Below are positions 33,500 through 43,190 of a stretch of 64,000 nt of DNA, in pieces. The position numbers and the translations under genes are program-made. Each line of letters opens with the position of its first letter. The first letter of the stretch is position 1. The notes under the pieces were generated by a model. That model saw only the letters and a program-made list of their open reading frames with translations, was not told the DNA's origin and searched no databases. This DNA comes from an uncultured Alphaproteobacteria bacterium (GTDB lineage Bacteria; Pseudomonadota; Alphaproteobacteria; Micavibrionales; Micavibrionaceae), in the NCBI GenBank assembly GCA_900696495.1, contig CAADGI010000008.1, positions 62,001 to 126,000 on the forward strand. The letters run 5' to 3'.

Positions 33500-33584
33500 G
33501 CGGGTATGGCGGAACTGGCAGACGCACTGGATTTAGGTTCCAGCGCCGTAAGGCGTGTGGGTTCGACTCCCTCTACCCGCACCA
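33500..33584 (+). tRNA. tRNA-Leu (TAG)
   Basis: An 85-nt class II tRNA: acceptor GCGGGTA/TACCCGC, anticodon stem CTGGA/TCCAG with loop TTTAGGT (anticodon TAG), a long variable arm CGCCGTAAGGCG, T arm, A73 and CCA. It directly precedes tig by 32 bases. No tail duplication follows. Confidence 0.97.
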
Positions 33585-33616
33585 ACTTGCCGGATTATAG
33601 AAAAGAAGAGATGACA

Positions 33617-35017
33617 ATGCAGGTTAAAGAACTGAAGAAAAGCGGCCTCAACCACGAGTTGGAAGTCACGGTGACGGCCCAGGATATCGACAAACGCGTG
33701 GACCAGCGCCTCCAGGAAGTCGGTAAGACGATTAAAATGCCCGGTTTCAGACCCGGCAAGGTGCCGCTGAAACTGCTGAAGCAGAAATACGGCAAGGCCA
33801 TCATGGGCGAGGTGCTTGAGATTGCCGTCAACGAGACATCGACAAAAGCCTTGAAAGAGAAAGACCTGAAGCCTGCTCTTCAGCCAAAAATTGAAGTTAA
33901 ATCGTTCGATGAGGGCAAGGATTTGACCTATACGATGTCGGTCGAGGTGCTGCCGAAATTCGACGTTAAGGAATATAAGGGCATCAAGCTGCAGAAGCTG
34001 GTTTCCAAGCCGGATGACAAGGCGGTGAACGAGGCGCTTGAGAAGATCGCATCGAACAACCAGACGACCGTGAAGGTCGAAGGCAAGCGGGCCGCGAAAG
34101 ATGGCGATACGACCGTCATTCATTTCAAGGGCCGCACGGCGGATGATAATTTCGAGCACCCGGGTATGGAGGGTGACGACCATCATCTGAAACTCGGAAG
34201 CGGCATGTTCATTCCCGGTTTCGAGGAACAACTCATCGGCAAAAAAGCCGGTGACAAGGTTGAAGTGAAGGTCACGTTCCCGAAGAATTACTCCAAGGAG
34301 CTTGCGGGCCGCGACGCGATTTTCGATGTCGAGATCAAGGAGCTGCGCGAGCCGGGCGAAGCGAAGATCGACGATGATTTCGCCAAGTCGCTGGGTCTTG
34401 ACAGCCTGGATGCGCTCAAAACAGCGGTGCAGGAGCAGATGCAGCAGGAATATGACCGCCAGAGCAAGATGCACCTGAAGAAGACGCTGATGGACCGTCT
34501 CGATGAACTGCATGATTTTGAAATTCCTGCCGGCATGCACGACATGGAATTCAACAATATCCTCGGCCAGATCGAGCACGAGCGCGCGCACCACGTGCAT
34601 GGCGAGCATTGCGATCACGGCGATGATTACAGCGACAAGGTTACCGACAAGGAAAAAGACGAGTTGAAGGATATCGCGGGCCGCCGCGTGCGTCTCGGCC
34701 TCGTTCTTTCCGAGATCGGCACCAAGAACAACATCAAGGTTTCGGATGTCGAGCTTCAGAAGGCTGTCATCGCCGAGGCCCAGCGTTACCCCGGACAGGA
34801 ACGCGATGTGTTTGACTATTTCTCGAAAAACCGCGGTGCCCTCGAGACCCTGCGCGCGCCCCTGTTCGAGCAGAAGGTCGTGGACTATATTCTTGAACTG
34901 GCGGACGTTTCCGAAAAGACCGTGAGCGGCGAAGAACTGCTCAAGGCGCTGGACGAGGACGACGGCGAGGGCAAGGAAAAGTCCAAAAAGCCAGCCGCCA
35001 AGAAGAAAAAGGCCTGA
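33617..35017 (+). CDS. tig: trigger factor
   Basis: The ribosome-bound chaperone and peptidyl-prolyl isomerase. Start ATG 33617 (MQVKELKKSG) is six bases after AAGAAGAG; ATG 33611 overlaps that site and the open frame continues upstream into tRNA-Leu. The 466-residue product has the ribosome-binding tail motif GFRPGKVPLKLLKQKYG, the FKBP-type domain (about 155-240) and the helical chaperone arms. An insert rich in metal ligands, HHVHGEHCDHGDD, sits in the arm near residue 330, where many homologues have an acidic segment. It leads the tig-clpP-lon-hupB cluster. Confidence 0.96.
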   Translation: MQVKELKKSGLNHELEVTVTAQDIDKRVDQRLQEVGKTIKMPGFRPGKVPLKLLKQKYGKAIMGEVLEIAVNETSTKALKEKDLKPALQPKIEVKSFDEGKDLTYTMSVEVLPKFDVKEYKGIKLQKLVSKPDDKAVNEALEKIASNNQTTVKVEGKRAAKDGDTTVIHFKGRTADDNFEHPGMEGDDHHLKLGSGMFIPGFEEQLIGKKAGDKVEVKVTFPKNYSKELAGRDAIFDVEIKELREPGEAKIDDDFAKSLGLDSLDALKTAVQEQMQQEYDRQSKMHLKKTLMDRLDELHDFEIPAGMHDMEFNNILGQIEHERAHHVHGEHCDHGDDYSDKVTDKEKDELKDIAGRRVRLGLVLSEIGTKNNIKVSDVELQKAVIAEAQRYPGQERDVFDYFSKNRGALETLRAPLFEQKVVDYILELADVSEKTVSGEELLKALDEDDGEGKEKSKKPAAKKKKA

Positions 35018-35098
35018 TAGTTTGCCGATCCCGGCTTTCGCGGGTGGGTTAAATTTGTTAGGTTCTGATTCTGGACATTAACCTTTTGGGAAAGACCT

Positions 35099-35743
35099 AT
35101 GGCCGAGCGCGATCCTCTGGAAGTTTATAACAACTACCTTGTTCCTACCGTCATCGAGCAGACGAACAGGGGCGAGCGGGCGTTCGACATTTACTCGCGT
35201 CTGCTGAAGGAGCGCATCATCTTCCTGACCGGCGAGGTCAACGATCATGTTTCGAGCCTGATCTGCGCGCAGCTGCTGTTCCTTGAATCCGAAAATCCCA
35301 AGAAAGATATTTCATTTTACATCAATTCACCGGGCGGCGTTGTGACGTCGGGTCTCGCGATGTATGACACGATGCAATATATACGCCCGGATGTTTCGAC
35401 CGTCTGTATCGGCCAGGCGGCTTCGATGGGTTCGCTGCTGCTGACGGCGGGAGCCAAGGGCAAGCGTTACGCGGTTCCCAATGCCCGGATCATGGTGCAC
35501 CAGCCCTCGGGCGGTGCGCGCGGTCAGGCGACGGACATCGAAATCCAGGCCCGGGAAATTCTGCGCCTGCGGGAGCGCCTTAACAAGCTTTACGTCCACC
35601 ACACCGGCCAGAAACTGGCGGTGATCGAAAAGGCCATGGAACGCGATAATTTCATGGGCTCCGAGGAGGCCAAGGAGTTCGGCCTGATCGACAGCGTCGT
35701 GGAATCCCGGCCCGAGCCGGTCGGCGAAGACGCCAAGAAATAA
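35099..35743 (+). CDS. clpP: ATP-dependent Clp protease proteolytic subunit
   Basis: ClpP, the serine peptidase chamber. The 214-residue protein has Ser109 in [11 protein letters not shown], His134 in [10 protein letters not shown] and the Asp in the following helix region, plus the N-terminal [23 protein letters not shown]. Its normal partner gene clpX is absent between it and lon, which is unusual (see findings). A 175-base gap follows. Confidence 0.97.
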   Translation: MAERDPLEVYNNYLVPTVIEQTNRGERAFDIYSRLLKERIIFLTGEVNDHVSSLICAQLLFLESENPKKDISFYINSPGGVVTSGLAMYDTMQYIRPDVSTVCIGQAASMGSLLLTAGAKGKRYAVPNARIMVHQPSGGARGQATDIEIQAREILRLRERLNKLYVHHTGQKLAVIEKAMERDNFMGSEEAKEFGLIDSVVESRPEPVGEDAKK

Positions 35744-35918
35744 ACCTTTTCTAAAGATTTAGGCGTTTAAGCTGTTAAAAGGCCTTGATTTTCGTCCGAA
35801 ACAGGCCAAATTCAACTAAATTGGGCGTCATAAAGCGCAGTTTTATGCTAAAATCTTTAAAAAGCTGCTATTTAATGACGGTTTTCATTTAAAAACACGA
35901 AATTTGAGGGTTTCACGC

Positions 35919-38345
35919 ATGCTCGGTGGTTCTTTAGGCGGTCCAAAAGCCAATATTTACGCAGTTTTGCCGCTCCGCGACATCGTGGTCTTCCCGCATA
36001 TGATCGTGCCGCTGTTCGTGGGCCGTGAGAAATCGGTCCAGGCGCTTGAGCATGTCATGCATGAGGACAAGCAAATCCTGCTCGTCACCCAGAAATCGCC
36101 CGGCGATGATGACCCCGGCCCGGATGCGCTTTATACGGTCGGGACTATTGGCACGATTTTGCAATTGCTCAAGCTGCCCGACGGCACGGTAAAAGTTCTG
36201 GTCGAGGGCGGCGCCCGTTCGCGCATCAACAAGTTCATCGACAGCAAGTCTTACCTTGAAGCGGAAACGGTTCAAATTTCTGATGACACTTTAGTGAATG
36301 ACGAGCTTGAAGCATTGGCGCGGGCCGTCATGACGCAGTTCGAACAGTATGTGAAGCTGAACAAGAAAATTCCGCCGGAAGTGATCGTCTCGGTCAACCA
36401 GATCGAGGAGCCGTCGAAGATGGCGGACACGATCGCCTCGCATCTTTCACTCAAGATCGACCAGAAACAGGAATTGCTTGAGGTTGCGAGCACGTCCGAG
36501 CGGCTGGAGCGCATTTACGGCTTCATGGAAGGCGAGATCGGCGTTTTGCAGGTCGAAAAGCGTATCCACAGCCGCGTCAAGCGCCAGATGGAGAAGACGC
36601 AACGCGAGTATTACCTGAACGAACAGATGAAGGCGATCCAGAAAGAACTCGGCGAATCCGAGGACGGGCTGGATGAGCTTGGCGAGCTAGAGAAGAAAAT
36701 CAACGAGACGAAGCTCTCGAAAGAGGCAAAAGAAAAAGCGCTGCATGAATTGAAAAAGCTGCGCCAGATGTCGCCGATGTCGGCAGAGGCGACGGTCGTG
36801 CGCAATTATCTCGATTGGGTCATCAATGTGCCGTGGAACAAGCGCACGCGCGTGAAGAAAGATATCGCGCTGGCGGAAAAAGTTCTCAGCAAGGATCATT
36901 ACGGATTGGAGAAGGTCAAGGAGCGCATTCTTGAATATCTCGCCGTTCAGCAGCGTATGAACAAGGTCAAAGGCCCGATTTTATGCCTCGTCGGCCCGCC
37001 CGGCGTCGGCAAGACATCGCTCGGCCAGTCGATTGCAAAAGCCACCAACCGCAATTTTGTCCGCATGAGCCTCGGCGGGGTGCGCGATGAAAGCGAGATT
37101 CGCGGCCACCGCCGCACCTATATCGGCGCGTTGCCGGGTAAAGTCATACAGGGCATGAAAAAGGTGAAGGTTACAAACCCGCTGTTCCTGCTCGATGAGG
37201 TCGACAAGCTGAGTCATGACTGGCGCGGTGATCCGTCGTCGGCGCTGCTCGAGGTTCTCGACCCCGAGCAGAACGATAAGTTTCAGGATCATTATCTTGA
37301 ACTCGATTACGATTTATCCGACGTCATGTTCGTCTGCACGGCGAACAGCACGGCGGGCATGCCGCGCCCGCTGCTCGACCGGATGGAAATCATCCGCGTC
37401 GCCGGTTATACCGAGGATGAAAAGCTCGAGATCGTCAAGCGTCACCTGCTGAAAAAGCAGATGGCGGCGGCCGGGCTGAAGGCCGGTGAGTTTGTCATCA
37501 ACGACAACGCGCTGCGCGATTTGATCCGCTATTATACCCGCGAGAGCGGCGTGCGGAGCCTGGAGCGCGAGATCGCCAATCTCTGCCGCAAGGCGATCAA
37601 AGAAATCCTGATGAAGGGCAAAAAGGAAATTTCGGTTACGCCGAAAAACCTTGGCAAATATGCGGGCATTCCTAAATTCCGCTTCGGCGAGATCGAGGAG
37701 GAAAACCGTATCGGCGTCGTTAATGGTCTCGCTTATACCGAAAGCGGTGGCGACCTGCTGTCGATCGAGGCGGTGACCATGCCCGGCAAGGACGGCAAGG
37801 TGACGATGACCGGCAACCTTAAAGACGTGATGAAGGAATCCATTCGTGTCGCCGAGATGCTGATCAAGTCACGCGCGAGCGTTTACGGGCTCGATTACGA
37901 AGCGCTGAAGGAAAAGCAAATCCACGTGCACGTGCCGGAAGGCGCGACGCCGAAAGACGGTACTTCCGCAGGCGCGGCGATGGTGACGGCGATCATGTCG
38001 GCGTTGACGGGAATTGAAGTGCGCAAAGACATCGCCATGACCGGCGAGGTGAATTTGCGCGGCAAGGTCACCGAGATCGGCGGACTGAAAGAGAAACTTT
38101 TGGCTGCGTTGCGAGCAGGCATCAAAAAAGCGCTCATCCCGCAGGACAATGAGAAAGACCTGCCGGAGATTCCCGCGAACGTCAAAAAGGCGATCCAGAT
38201 CGTTCCGGTGCGGACAATCGACGAAGTTCTTGCGCATGCGCTTATTGAAATGCCGCGCGGCAAAGGCGCTGAATCCAAAGAAAAAATCGGCGCTATTCCC
38301 ACGGACGGCGCGGAAAGCAAGGGCGACGACGTCATTCGTCATTGA
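35919..38345 (+). CDS. lon: ATP-dependent protease Lon
   Basis: Lon degrades damaged and regulatory proteins. ATG 35919 is preceded by GAGGG nine bases earlier; a frame from 35904 has no better site. The 808-residue enzyme has the LAN substrate domain (about 10-205), AAA+ with GPPGVGKTSLGQS near residue 358, and the protease domain with Ser683 in PKDGTSAGAAM and the Lys about 43 residues later in GGLKEKLLAALRAG. The upstream 175 bases are AT-rich and hold CTTGAT and CCAAAT spaced like a weak heat-shock promoter; I do not score that separately. Confidence 0.97.
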   Translation: MLGGSLGGPKANIYAVLPLRDIVVFPHMIVPLFVGREKSVQALEHVMHEDKQILLVTQKSPGDDDPGPDALYTVGTIGTILQLLKLPDGTVKVLVEGGARSRINKFIDSKSYLEAETVQISDDTLVNDELEALARAVMTQFEQYVKLNKKIPPEVIVSVNQIEEPSKMADTIASHLSLKIDQKQELLEVASTSERLERIYGFMEGEIGVLQVEKRIHSRVKRQMEKTQREYYLNEQMKAIQKELGESEDGLDELGELEKKINETKLSKEAKEKALHELKKLRQMSPMSAEATVVRNYLDWVINVPWNKRTRVKKDIALAEKVLSKDHYGLEKVKERILEYLAVQQRMNKVKGPILCLVGPPGVGKTSLGQSIAKATNRNFVRMSLGGVRDESEIRGHRRTYIGALPGKVIQGMKKVKVTNPLFLLDEVDKLSHDWRGDPSSALLEVLDPEQNDKFQDHYLELDYDLSDVMFVCTANSTAGMPRPLLDRMEIIRVAGYTEDEKLEIVKRHLLKKQMAAAGLKAGEFVINDNALRDLIRYYTRESGVRSLEREIANLCRKAIKEILMKGKKEISVTPKNLGKYAGIPKFRFGEIEEENRIGVVNGLAYTESGGDLLSIEAVTMPGKDGKVTMTGNLKDVMKESIRVAEMLIKSRASVYGLDYEALKEKQIHVHVPEGATPKDGTSAGAAMVTAIMSALTGIEVRKDIAMTGEVNLRGKVTEIGGLKEKLLAALRAGIKKALIPQDNEKDLPEIPANVKKAIQIVPVRTIDEVLAHALIEMPRGKGAESKEKIGAIPTDGAESKGDDVIRH

Positions 38346-38487
38346 AGAATTTCCTAAAAAGGCGTACAACGATTCGTATCCGGCAGAGAGAATCACTGGC
38401 CCAGAGCGGAATTTTTTCCGCCGGTTGGTCTGTACAAAATCGTTTGAGCAGATCAAACGTTCAACTTTTCACACAAGGGGGTTTCCC

Positions 38488-38763
38488 GTGAACAAGCAAG
38501 ATCTTATTGCCAAAGTGGCCCAAAACGCCGACATCTCGAAGACGAAGGCAGCGGAAGCTGTCGACGCCGTGATCGATGCGATCAAGGCGAGCCTGAAAAA
38601 AGGCGATGCAGTCCGGCTGGTTGGTTTCGGCACATTCACCGTTGCGCGCCGTTCGGCGACGACAGGCCGCAACCCGCGCACCGGCGAGCCGATCAAAATC
38701 CCGGCCTCAAAACAGCCTAAATTCAAGGCCGGCAAAGAGCTGAAAAAAGCCGTTAATAAATAG
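38488..38763 (+). CDS. hupB: DNA-binding protein HU-beta
   Basis: A 91-residue HU protein starting at GTG 38488 with AAGGGGG seven bases upstream. It reads MNKQDLIAKVAQNADISKTK, then GFGTFTVARRSATTGRNPRTGEPIKIPAS, the HU arm with the intercalating Pro. The longer open frame that begins inside lon is not the gene. It follows lon, as in most proteobacteria, after 142 bases. Confidence 0.96.
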   Translation: MNKQDLIAKVAQNADISKTKAAEAVDAVIDAIKASLKKGDAVRLVGFGTFTVARRSATTGRNPRTGEPIKIPASKQPKFKAGKELKKAVNK

Positions 38764-38773
38764 ATTAATATGC

Positions 38774-38839
38774 TGTCATCCTCCGCGAAAGCGGAAGATC
38801 CATGGATTGTGGATCCCCCGGTCAAGCCGGGGGATGACA
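38774..38839. repeat. three-hairpin composite palindrome after hupB
   Basis: Outer arms TGTCATCC (38774-38781) and GGATGACA (38832-38839) enclose TCCGC-GAAA-GCGGA (38782-38795), ATCCATGGATTGTGGAT (a partial hairpin near 38799) and ATCCCCCGGTCAAGCCGGGGGAT (38813-38835). A T-rich tract follows further downstream, so it may also stop transcription from hupB. The GGATGAC edge is shared with the units at 5740 and 12014. Confidence 0.7.
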
Positions 38840-38894
38840 TTTTGGGGTATTTGCTTGCTTTTTTGAGGGTTTCTGATTAACAAGTAGCCGGAAA

Positions 38895-38969
38895 GCGCGA
38901 TTAGCTCAGCGGTAGAGCAACTCGTTTACACCGAGTGGGTCGGCGGTTCAATCCCGTCATCGCGCACCA
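38895..38969 (+). tRNA. tRNA-Val (TAC)
   Basis: Acceptor GCGCGAT/ATCGCGC, anticodon stem ACTCG/CGAGT with loop TTTACAC (anticodon TAC), T arm CGGCG-GTTCAAT-CCCGT region and encoded CCA. A copy of its last 17 bases, with one mismatch, lies at 39043-39059. Confidence 0.96.
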
Positions 38970-39059
38970 TCTTTACTCAATAACGCTGGTTTATTTTTGC
39001 GCGCCTTAGCGAGATTTAGGTGTTGCGTGCTTCGCACGCGGGCCCGTCATTGCGCACCA
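38970..39059 (+). mobile_element. 73-nt hairpin element plus duplicated tRNA-Val 3' end
   Basis: Again exactly 73 bases (38970-39042) lie between the tRNA CCA and a copy of the tRNA tail (39043-39059, 16 of 17 identical, CCA kept). The insert ends in the perfect hairpin GCGTGC-TTC-GCACGC (39025-39039) plus GGG. Its 3' third matches that of the tRNA-Pro element, and the stem keeps pairing although the bases differ (GCGTGC/GCACGC against GCGCGC/GCGCGC). The GNAT gene on the opposite strand ends four bases further on. Confidence 0.6.
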
Positions 39060-39062
39060 CTC

Positions 39063-39554
39063 CTATCCTATATGCATTCCTACATTGGTGCTGTCGGCTG
39101 TGAAGTTTGCTTTTTTGAAAAAAGCGAGGCTTGCGTTGTTCGCATCTAAAATCTTGCCCCACATGTGGTAGTGACCTGTTTCCCGGGTCCAGGTTTTCGC
39201 AGCTCTTAAAAGAGCAGTTCCTATACCCTGACGCCTGTGATTTTCATCAACGACAATGTTGTCGAGATACGCTTCTTTTTCGAACGCGGACCAGCTTAAA
39301 GTGCTGCGCGAAAGTGATTGAACAAAAACAGAGCCAATTACTTCATTATCCAGTTCAGCGACTTTCAGCATTACAGGTTGATAGTTAAATTTGTCTCTCA
39401 GAAACAATGCTGCCTGAAATTTGAATTCCGGAATGCAAATTTTGACGGGCCGGTATAAATCCGGGCGCATTTTGAGATGTTCGAAATTGGCCTTGGCAAA
39501 AAGAGCGCAAAGGCTTTCGTAATCTTTTGAAGTGGCATTTCTAACAATAAACAT
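39063..39554 (-). CDS. GNAT family N-acetyltransferase
   Basis: A 163-residue acetyltransferase with the acetyl-CoA motif A VVDENHRRQGIGTALLRAAK (Q/RxxGxG/A as RRQGIG), strand 4 ELDNEVIGSVFV and a C-terminal LAFFKKANF motif. The substrate is unknown. Base use is more AT-rich than the neighbours. Its stop codon lies four bases beyond the tRNA-Val tail duplication, and ispG starts divergently 104 bases upstream. Confidence 0.87.
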   Translation of the reverse strand: MFIVRNATSKDYESLCALFAKANFEHLKMRPDLYRPVKICIPEFKFQAALFLRDKFNYQPVMLKVAELDNEVIGSVFVQSLSRSTLSWSAFEKEAYLDNIVVDENHRRQGIGTALLRAAKTWTRETGHYHMWGKILDANNASLAFFKKANFTADSTNVGMHIG

Positions 39555-39658
39555 CGGCGGTTTATATTATACATATTGTATGCCTGTCAAGGTTTTATAT
39601 ATGGCAGGCAGGGCCATTTTGCTTGGATTTCAGAAGACTTCTGGCCTAGATTACGGCC

Positions 39659-40897
39659 ATGGTCGCACTCAGTGAAATCAAGCGCCACCGCACGCTTCCC
39701 GTCCGCATCCGCAATATCGTGATCGGCGGCGGGTTTCCCGTGGCCGTGCAGTCGATGACCAATACCGACACGGCCGACGTTCAGAAAACATTCGAGCAGG
39801 TCCGGCAATTGTACGAGGCGGGTTCGGAGATCGTGCGCGTGACGGTGAATACCGCCGAAGCCGCGAAGGGCGTGCCGAAGCTGCGCGAGTTGCTGGATAA
39901 AAACAATCTCGATGTGCCGCTGGCGGGTTGCTTTCACTATAACGGGCATAAACTACTGAGCGATTTCCCGGAGCTGGCGCAGGCGCTGGATAAATACCGC
40001 ATCAATCCGGGCAATGTCGGGTTCGGGCAGAAGCGCGACCGCCAGTTCGAGATCATGATCGAGAAAGCCATCGAGTTTAAGAAAGCGGTGCGCATCGGCG
40101 TGAACTGGGGTTCGCTGGATGCCGATCTGTCGACGCGATTGATGGATGAGAATGCGCGGCGGGCGGAGCCATGGGGCGCGGATGCGGTGACGCGTGAGGC
40201 CTTGGTTCAATCGGCGATGATGAACGCGGAGAAGGCGGTGAAAATCGGGCTGCCGGCCGAGAAGATTATTCTGTCGGCGAAAGTAAGCCGGGTGCAGGAT
40301 CTGATGGCCGTGTACCGCGAGCTGGCGAAGCGTTCGAATTATGCGCTGCATCTGGGCCTGACGGAAGCCGGGATGGGATCGAAAGGCATTGTCGCGACAG
40401 CGCTGGCGGAAGGAATTTTGCTGCAGGAAGGCATTGGCGACACGATCCGTGCATCACTGACACCGGAGCCGGGCGGCGACAGGACGATCGAGGTGAAAAT
40501 CTGCCGGGAAATTCTGCAGGCGCTGGGATTGCGTTCTTTCACGCCGGAAGTTTCCGCGTGCCCGGGATGCGGGCGGACGACGAGCACGGTTTTCCAGGAA
40601 CTGGCGCAGGATATCCAGCGTTATCTTGATGCGCAGATGCCGATCTGGGCGGCGGAATATCCGGGCGTGGCGACGATGAAGGTGGCGGTGATGGGCTGCA
40701 TCGTGAACGGCCCGGGCGAGAGCAAGCATGCCGATATCGGGATTTCGCTGCCGGGAACCGGTGAGCAACCCGTCGCACCGGTCTTTATCGACGGCAAGAA
40801 AGCGCATACGCTGCGCGGTGAGCATATCGCGAAAGAATTCCAGGATATCGTCGCGCGGTATGTCGAGGAACGATTTGGCAAGAGCAAGGCCGCATGA
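39659..40897 (+). CDS. ispG: 4-hydroxy-3-methylbut-2-en-1-yl diphosphate synthase (flavodoxin/ferredoxin)
   Basis: IspG is the 4Fe-4S enzyme of the non-mevalonate isoprenoid pathway. The 412-residue product has the N-terminal [14 protein letters not shown] motif, a TIM-barrel core and the cluster cysteines in [10 protein letters not shown] and [11 protein letters not shown]. It is the longer alphaproteobacterial form. Its end overlaps gabD by ATGA. Confidence 0.96.
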   Translation: MVALSEIKRHRTLPVRIRNIVIGGGFPVAVQSMTNTDTADVQKTFEQVRQLYEAGSEIVRVTVNTAEAAKGVPKLRELLDKNNLDVPLAGCFHYNGHKLLSDFPELAQALDKYRINPGNVGFGQKRDRQFEIMIEKAIEFKKAVRIGVNWGSLDADLSTRLMDENARRAEPWGADAVTREALVQSAMMNAEKAVKIGLPAEKIILSAKVSRVQDLMAVYRELAKRSNYALHLGLTEAGMGSKGIVATALAEGILLQEGIGDTIRASLTPEPGGDRTIEVKICREILQALGLRSFTPEVSACPGCGRTTSTVFQELAQDIQRYLDAQMPIWAAEYPGVATMKVAVMGCIVNGPGESKHADIGISLPGTGEQPVAPVFIDGKKAHTLRGEHIAKEFQDIVARYVEERFGKSKAA

Positions 40898-42348
40898 AAC
40901 TGAAGAATGCATCGCTTCTGAAAGATAAAGCCTTCGTCGCCGGGAAATGGGTAAAGGGTGCGAAGTCTTTTGATGTGACGAATCCAGCGAATGGTGAAGT
41001 GATCGGGGCTGTGCCGGACCTGACGTCTGCCGATGTGAAAAAAGCTATCGAAGCGGCGCACAAGGCGCAGCCGGCATGGGCGGCAAAACCCGCGAAGGAG
41101 CGCGCGAAAGTTTTAAAGACATGGTCGGATTTGATGATTCAAAATGCCGACGATCTGGCCTCGATCATGACAGCGGAGCAGGGCAAGCCGTTGGCCGAGG
41201 CCAAGACAGAGGTTTTATCAGCCGCAAGTTTTTATGAATGGTTCGGCGAGGAAGCCAAGCGCGTTTACGGCAATACCATCCCGAGCACCTTTCCGAATTC
41301 ACGCATTACGGTGATCAAGCAGCCGGTCGGCGTGTGCGCCGCGATCACACCGTGGAATTTCCCGACATCTATGATCGCGCGCAAGGCGGCGCCTGCGCTG
41401 GCGGTGGGTTGCGCGATGATCATCAAGCCCGCGGGCGAAACACCCCTCTCGGCATTGGCGCAGGTTGTGTTGGCGGAAGAAGCCGGTGTGCCGGAAGGCA
41501 TGTTGAGCGTCATCACATCGCGTGATTCCAAGGGCGTCGGTCTTGAGATGTGCGAGAACGAACTGGTGCGGAAACTGTCTTTTACCGGTTCGACGGAAGT
41601 CGGGCGTATTTTGATGAAGCAATGTTCCGGCACGATTAAAAGGATTTCGCTGGAGCTGGGTGGTAATGCGCCGTTCATTGTTTTTGACGATGCGGATTTG
41701 GACGCGGCGGTTGATGGCGCGATTGTGTCGAAATACCGCAATGCCGGGCAGACATGTGTCTGTGCCAACCGCATTTACGTGCAGGACACGGTTTATGATG
41801 CGTTTGCCGAAAAGCTTGCGGCGAAAGTGAAAGCGCTGAAAGTGGGCGACGGGTCGGAGCAGGGCGTGCAGATCGGGCCGTTGATTAACCCGGATGCGAT
41901 CAAAAAAGTTGAAGATCACATCAAGGACGCCACGGACAAGGGTGCGAAAGTTATTCTTGGCGGCAGGGCGCATAAACTGGGCGGCACGTTTTTCGAGCCG
42001 ACGGTCATTACAGGCGTAACGCAGAAGATGAAAGTCGCGAAAGAGGAAACATTCGGGCCCGTCGCGCCGCTATTCAAATTCAAGGATGAAAAAGAAGTCA
42101 TCGAAATGGCGAATGATACGATTTTCGGCCTGGCTGCGTATTTCTATGCGCGGGATGTGGGCCGGATCGCGCGCGTGTCGGAAGCGCTGGAATACGGCAT
42201 GGTCGGGGTGAATGCGGGGATTGTTTCGACGGAAGTCGCTCCGTTCGGCGGCGTGAAACAGTCGGGCATTGGCCGTGAAGGTTCGAAATACGGGCTGGAT
42301 GAATATCTCGAAATTAAATATGTGCTGACGGGCGGGTTAAATACTTAA
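40894..42348 (+). CDS. gabD: NAD(P)-dependent succinate-semialdehyde dehydrogenase
   Basis: A 484-residue ALDH matching Gab[14 protein letters not shown] (catalytic Asn), [16 protein letters not shown] (Glu) and the nucleophile Cys in [12 protein letters not shown], whose CVCANR neighbourhood is typical of GabD. It oxidises succinate semialdehyde to succinate in GABA catabolism. The GTP/NAD site FTGSTEVGR is present. Coupled to ispG by ATGA overlap, though the pathways are unrelated. It converges on the gene at 42337 and overlaps its end by 12 bases. Confidence 0.92.
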   Translation: MKLKNASLLKDKAFVAGKWVKGAKSFDVTNPANGEVIGAVPDLTSADVKKAIEAAHKAQPAWAAKPAKERAKVLKTWSDLMIQNADDLASIMTAEQGKPLAEAKTEVLSAASFYEWFGEEAKRVYGNTIPSTFPNSRITVIKQPVGVCAAITPWNFPTSMIARKAAPALAVGCAMIIKPAGETPLSALAQVVLAEEAGVPEGMLSVITSRDSKGVGLEMCENELVRKLSFTGSTEVGRILMKQCSGTIKRISLELGGNAPFIVFDDADLDAAVDGAIVSKYRNAGQTCVCANRIYVQDTVYDAFAEKLAAKVKALKVGDGSEQGVQIGPLINPDAIKKVEDHIKDATDKGAKVILGGRAHKLGGTFFEPTVITGVTQKMKVAKEETFGPVAPLFKFKDEKEVIEMANDTIFGLAAYFYARDVGRIARVSEALEYGMVGVNAGIVSTEVAPFGGVKQSGIGREGSKYGLDEYLEIKYVLTGGLNT

Positions 42349-43077
42349 CTCGGCGGCGTTTCCACCGATGGCTTTTTGCTGATCGAGAAAGTAGGGGTTT
42401 TTCTGCCTTTGCAATTTTTCCAGATATTGTTCCCTGACGTCGTCATGGCCCGCGTGCGTGGAAACCTGTCCGTCGATTTTTGCACCGGTGGCAGAATTTT
42501 TGAAGATGCCGTGCAGGTATGCCTTCAAATCGTTGCTGAAGCCGTGGCCCCGGCCAGCCGCATTTTCGATGTCGTGCTTATAGGCGGCCACTAAAAAGGA
42601 AATGCTCTGGTAGATATCGGCGGCCATGCCCGGTTTATCATTGAGATGCAGTCTGACAGGCAGCCAGATGACAGGATATAAAAGCGCGTAAGCGAGGCGT
42701 GTGTAACGGCCCTGGCTTTGCAGATCGACAGCGGCGCCGATAATCGTCCCGGCGATCGGCATGATATCAACCGGGTTTCTGTAAGCGGGGATGGAAACGC
42801 TGAGCGAAACGGCGCTTGTAAAGATTCCGACAAGCGTCGGGTGTTTTGCGCCCCACTTGGTGGAGAGGATTGAACTTCTCAGGCAAGCGCCGCCCTGAAC
42901 GGCTGCGGCTGTCCAGGATTTCTGCAGCGCGTAGGAGAGGGTGTTCACGCCCGTGACGGCGGCAGCCACCAGCCGCATTCTCCTTGTATCGGGAAAGCGG
43001 GCTTTGAGTGTATCCGACCCAATCCGCATCAATAAGAGGAGCGAACTGGCGGCCTGACCTAAGAGTTGATTATCCAT
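42337..43077 (-). CDS. YgjV-like inner membrane protein
   Basis: With ATG 43077 the product is 246 residues (a TTG at 43101 would add eight). The first 165 residues form five or six membrane helices, arranged as in the Imp-YgjV family: LLGQAASSLLLLMRI, VTGVNTLSYALQKSW, IFTSAVSLSVSIPAY and a final LVAAYKHD. The C-terminal 80 residues are soluble, rich in Gly, Asp, Gln and Lys, and are an addition to the family core. The function of the family is unknown. It overlaps the gabD 3' end. Confidence 0.65.
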   Translation of the reverse strand: MDNQLLGQAASSLLLLMRIGSDTLKARFPDTRRMRLVAAAVTGVNTLSYALQKSWTAAAVQGGACLRSSILSTKWGAKHPTLVGIFTSAVSLSVSIPAYRNPVDIMPIAGTIIGAAVDLQSQGRYTRLAYALLYPVIWLPVRLHLNDKPGMAADIYQSISFLVAAYKHDIENAAGRGHGFSNDLKAYLHGIFKNSATGAKIDGQVSTHAGHDDVREQYLEKLQRQKNPYFLDQQKAIGGNAAELSI

Positions 43078-43190
43078 GTTTTTGCCTGACGCCGCGGACA
43101 ATAAATATAAAATATGTAAATAGCAAGAAAAGCTTTTGATGGGAGGCTTTGTGAGCTATATCAGGGCGGATAAAACAAGGGAGTTTCACT

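Noticed and set aside
33395-33616. Trigger factor start within tRNA-Leu
   Set aside because: The open frame extends upstream through the tRNA gene; ATG 33617 has a ribosome site and matches the family N-terminus.
35761-35812. Heat-shock promoter before lon
   Set aside because: CTTGAT and CCAAAT have plausible spacing but both are poor matches; not strong enough to list as a feature.
38149-38487. 204-codon version of HU starting in lon
   Set aside because: The extension overlaps the lon 3' end out of frame; GTG 38488 has a ribosome site and gives the correct HU N-terminus.
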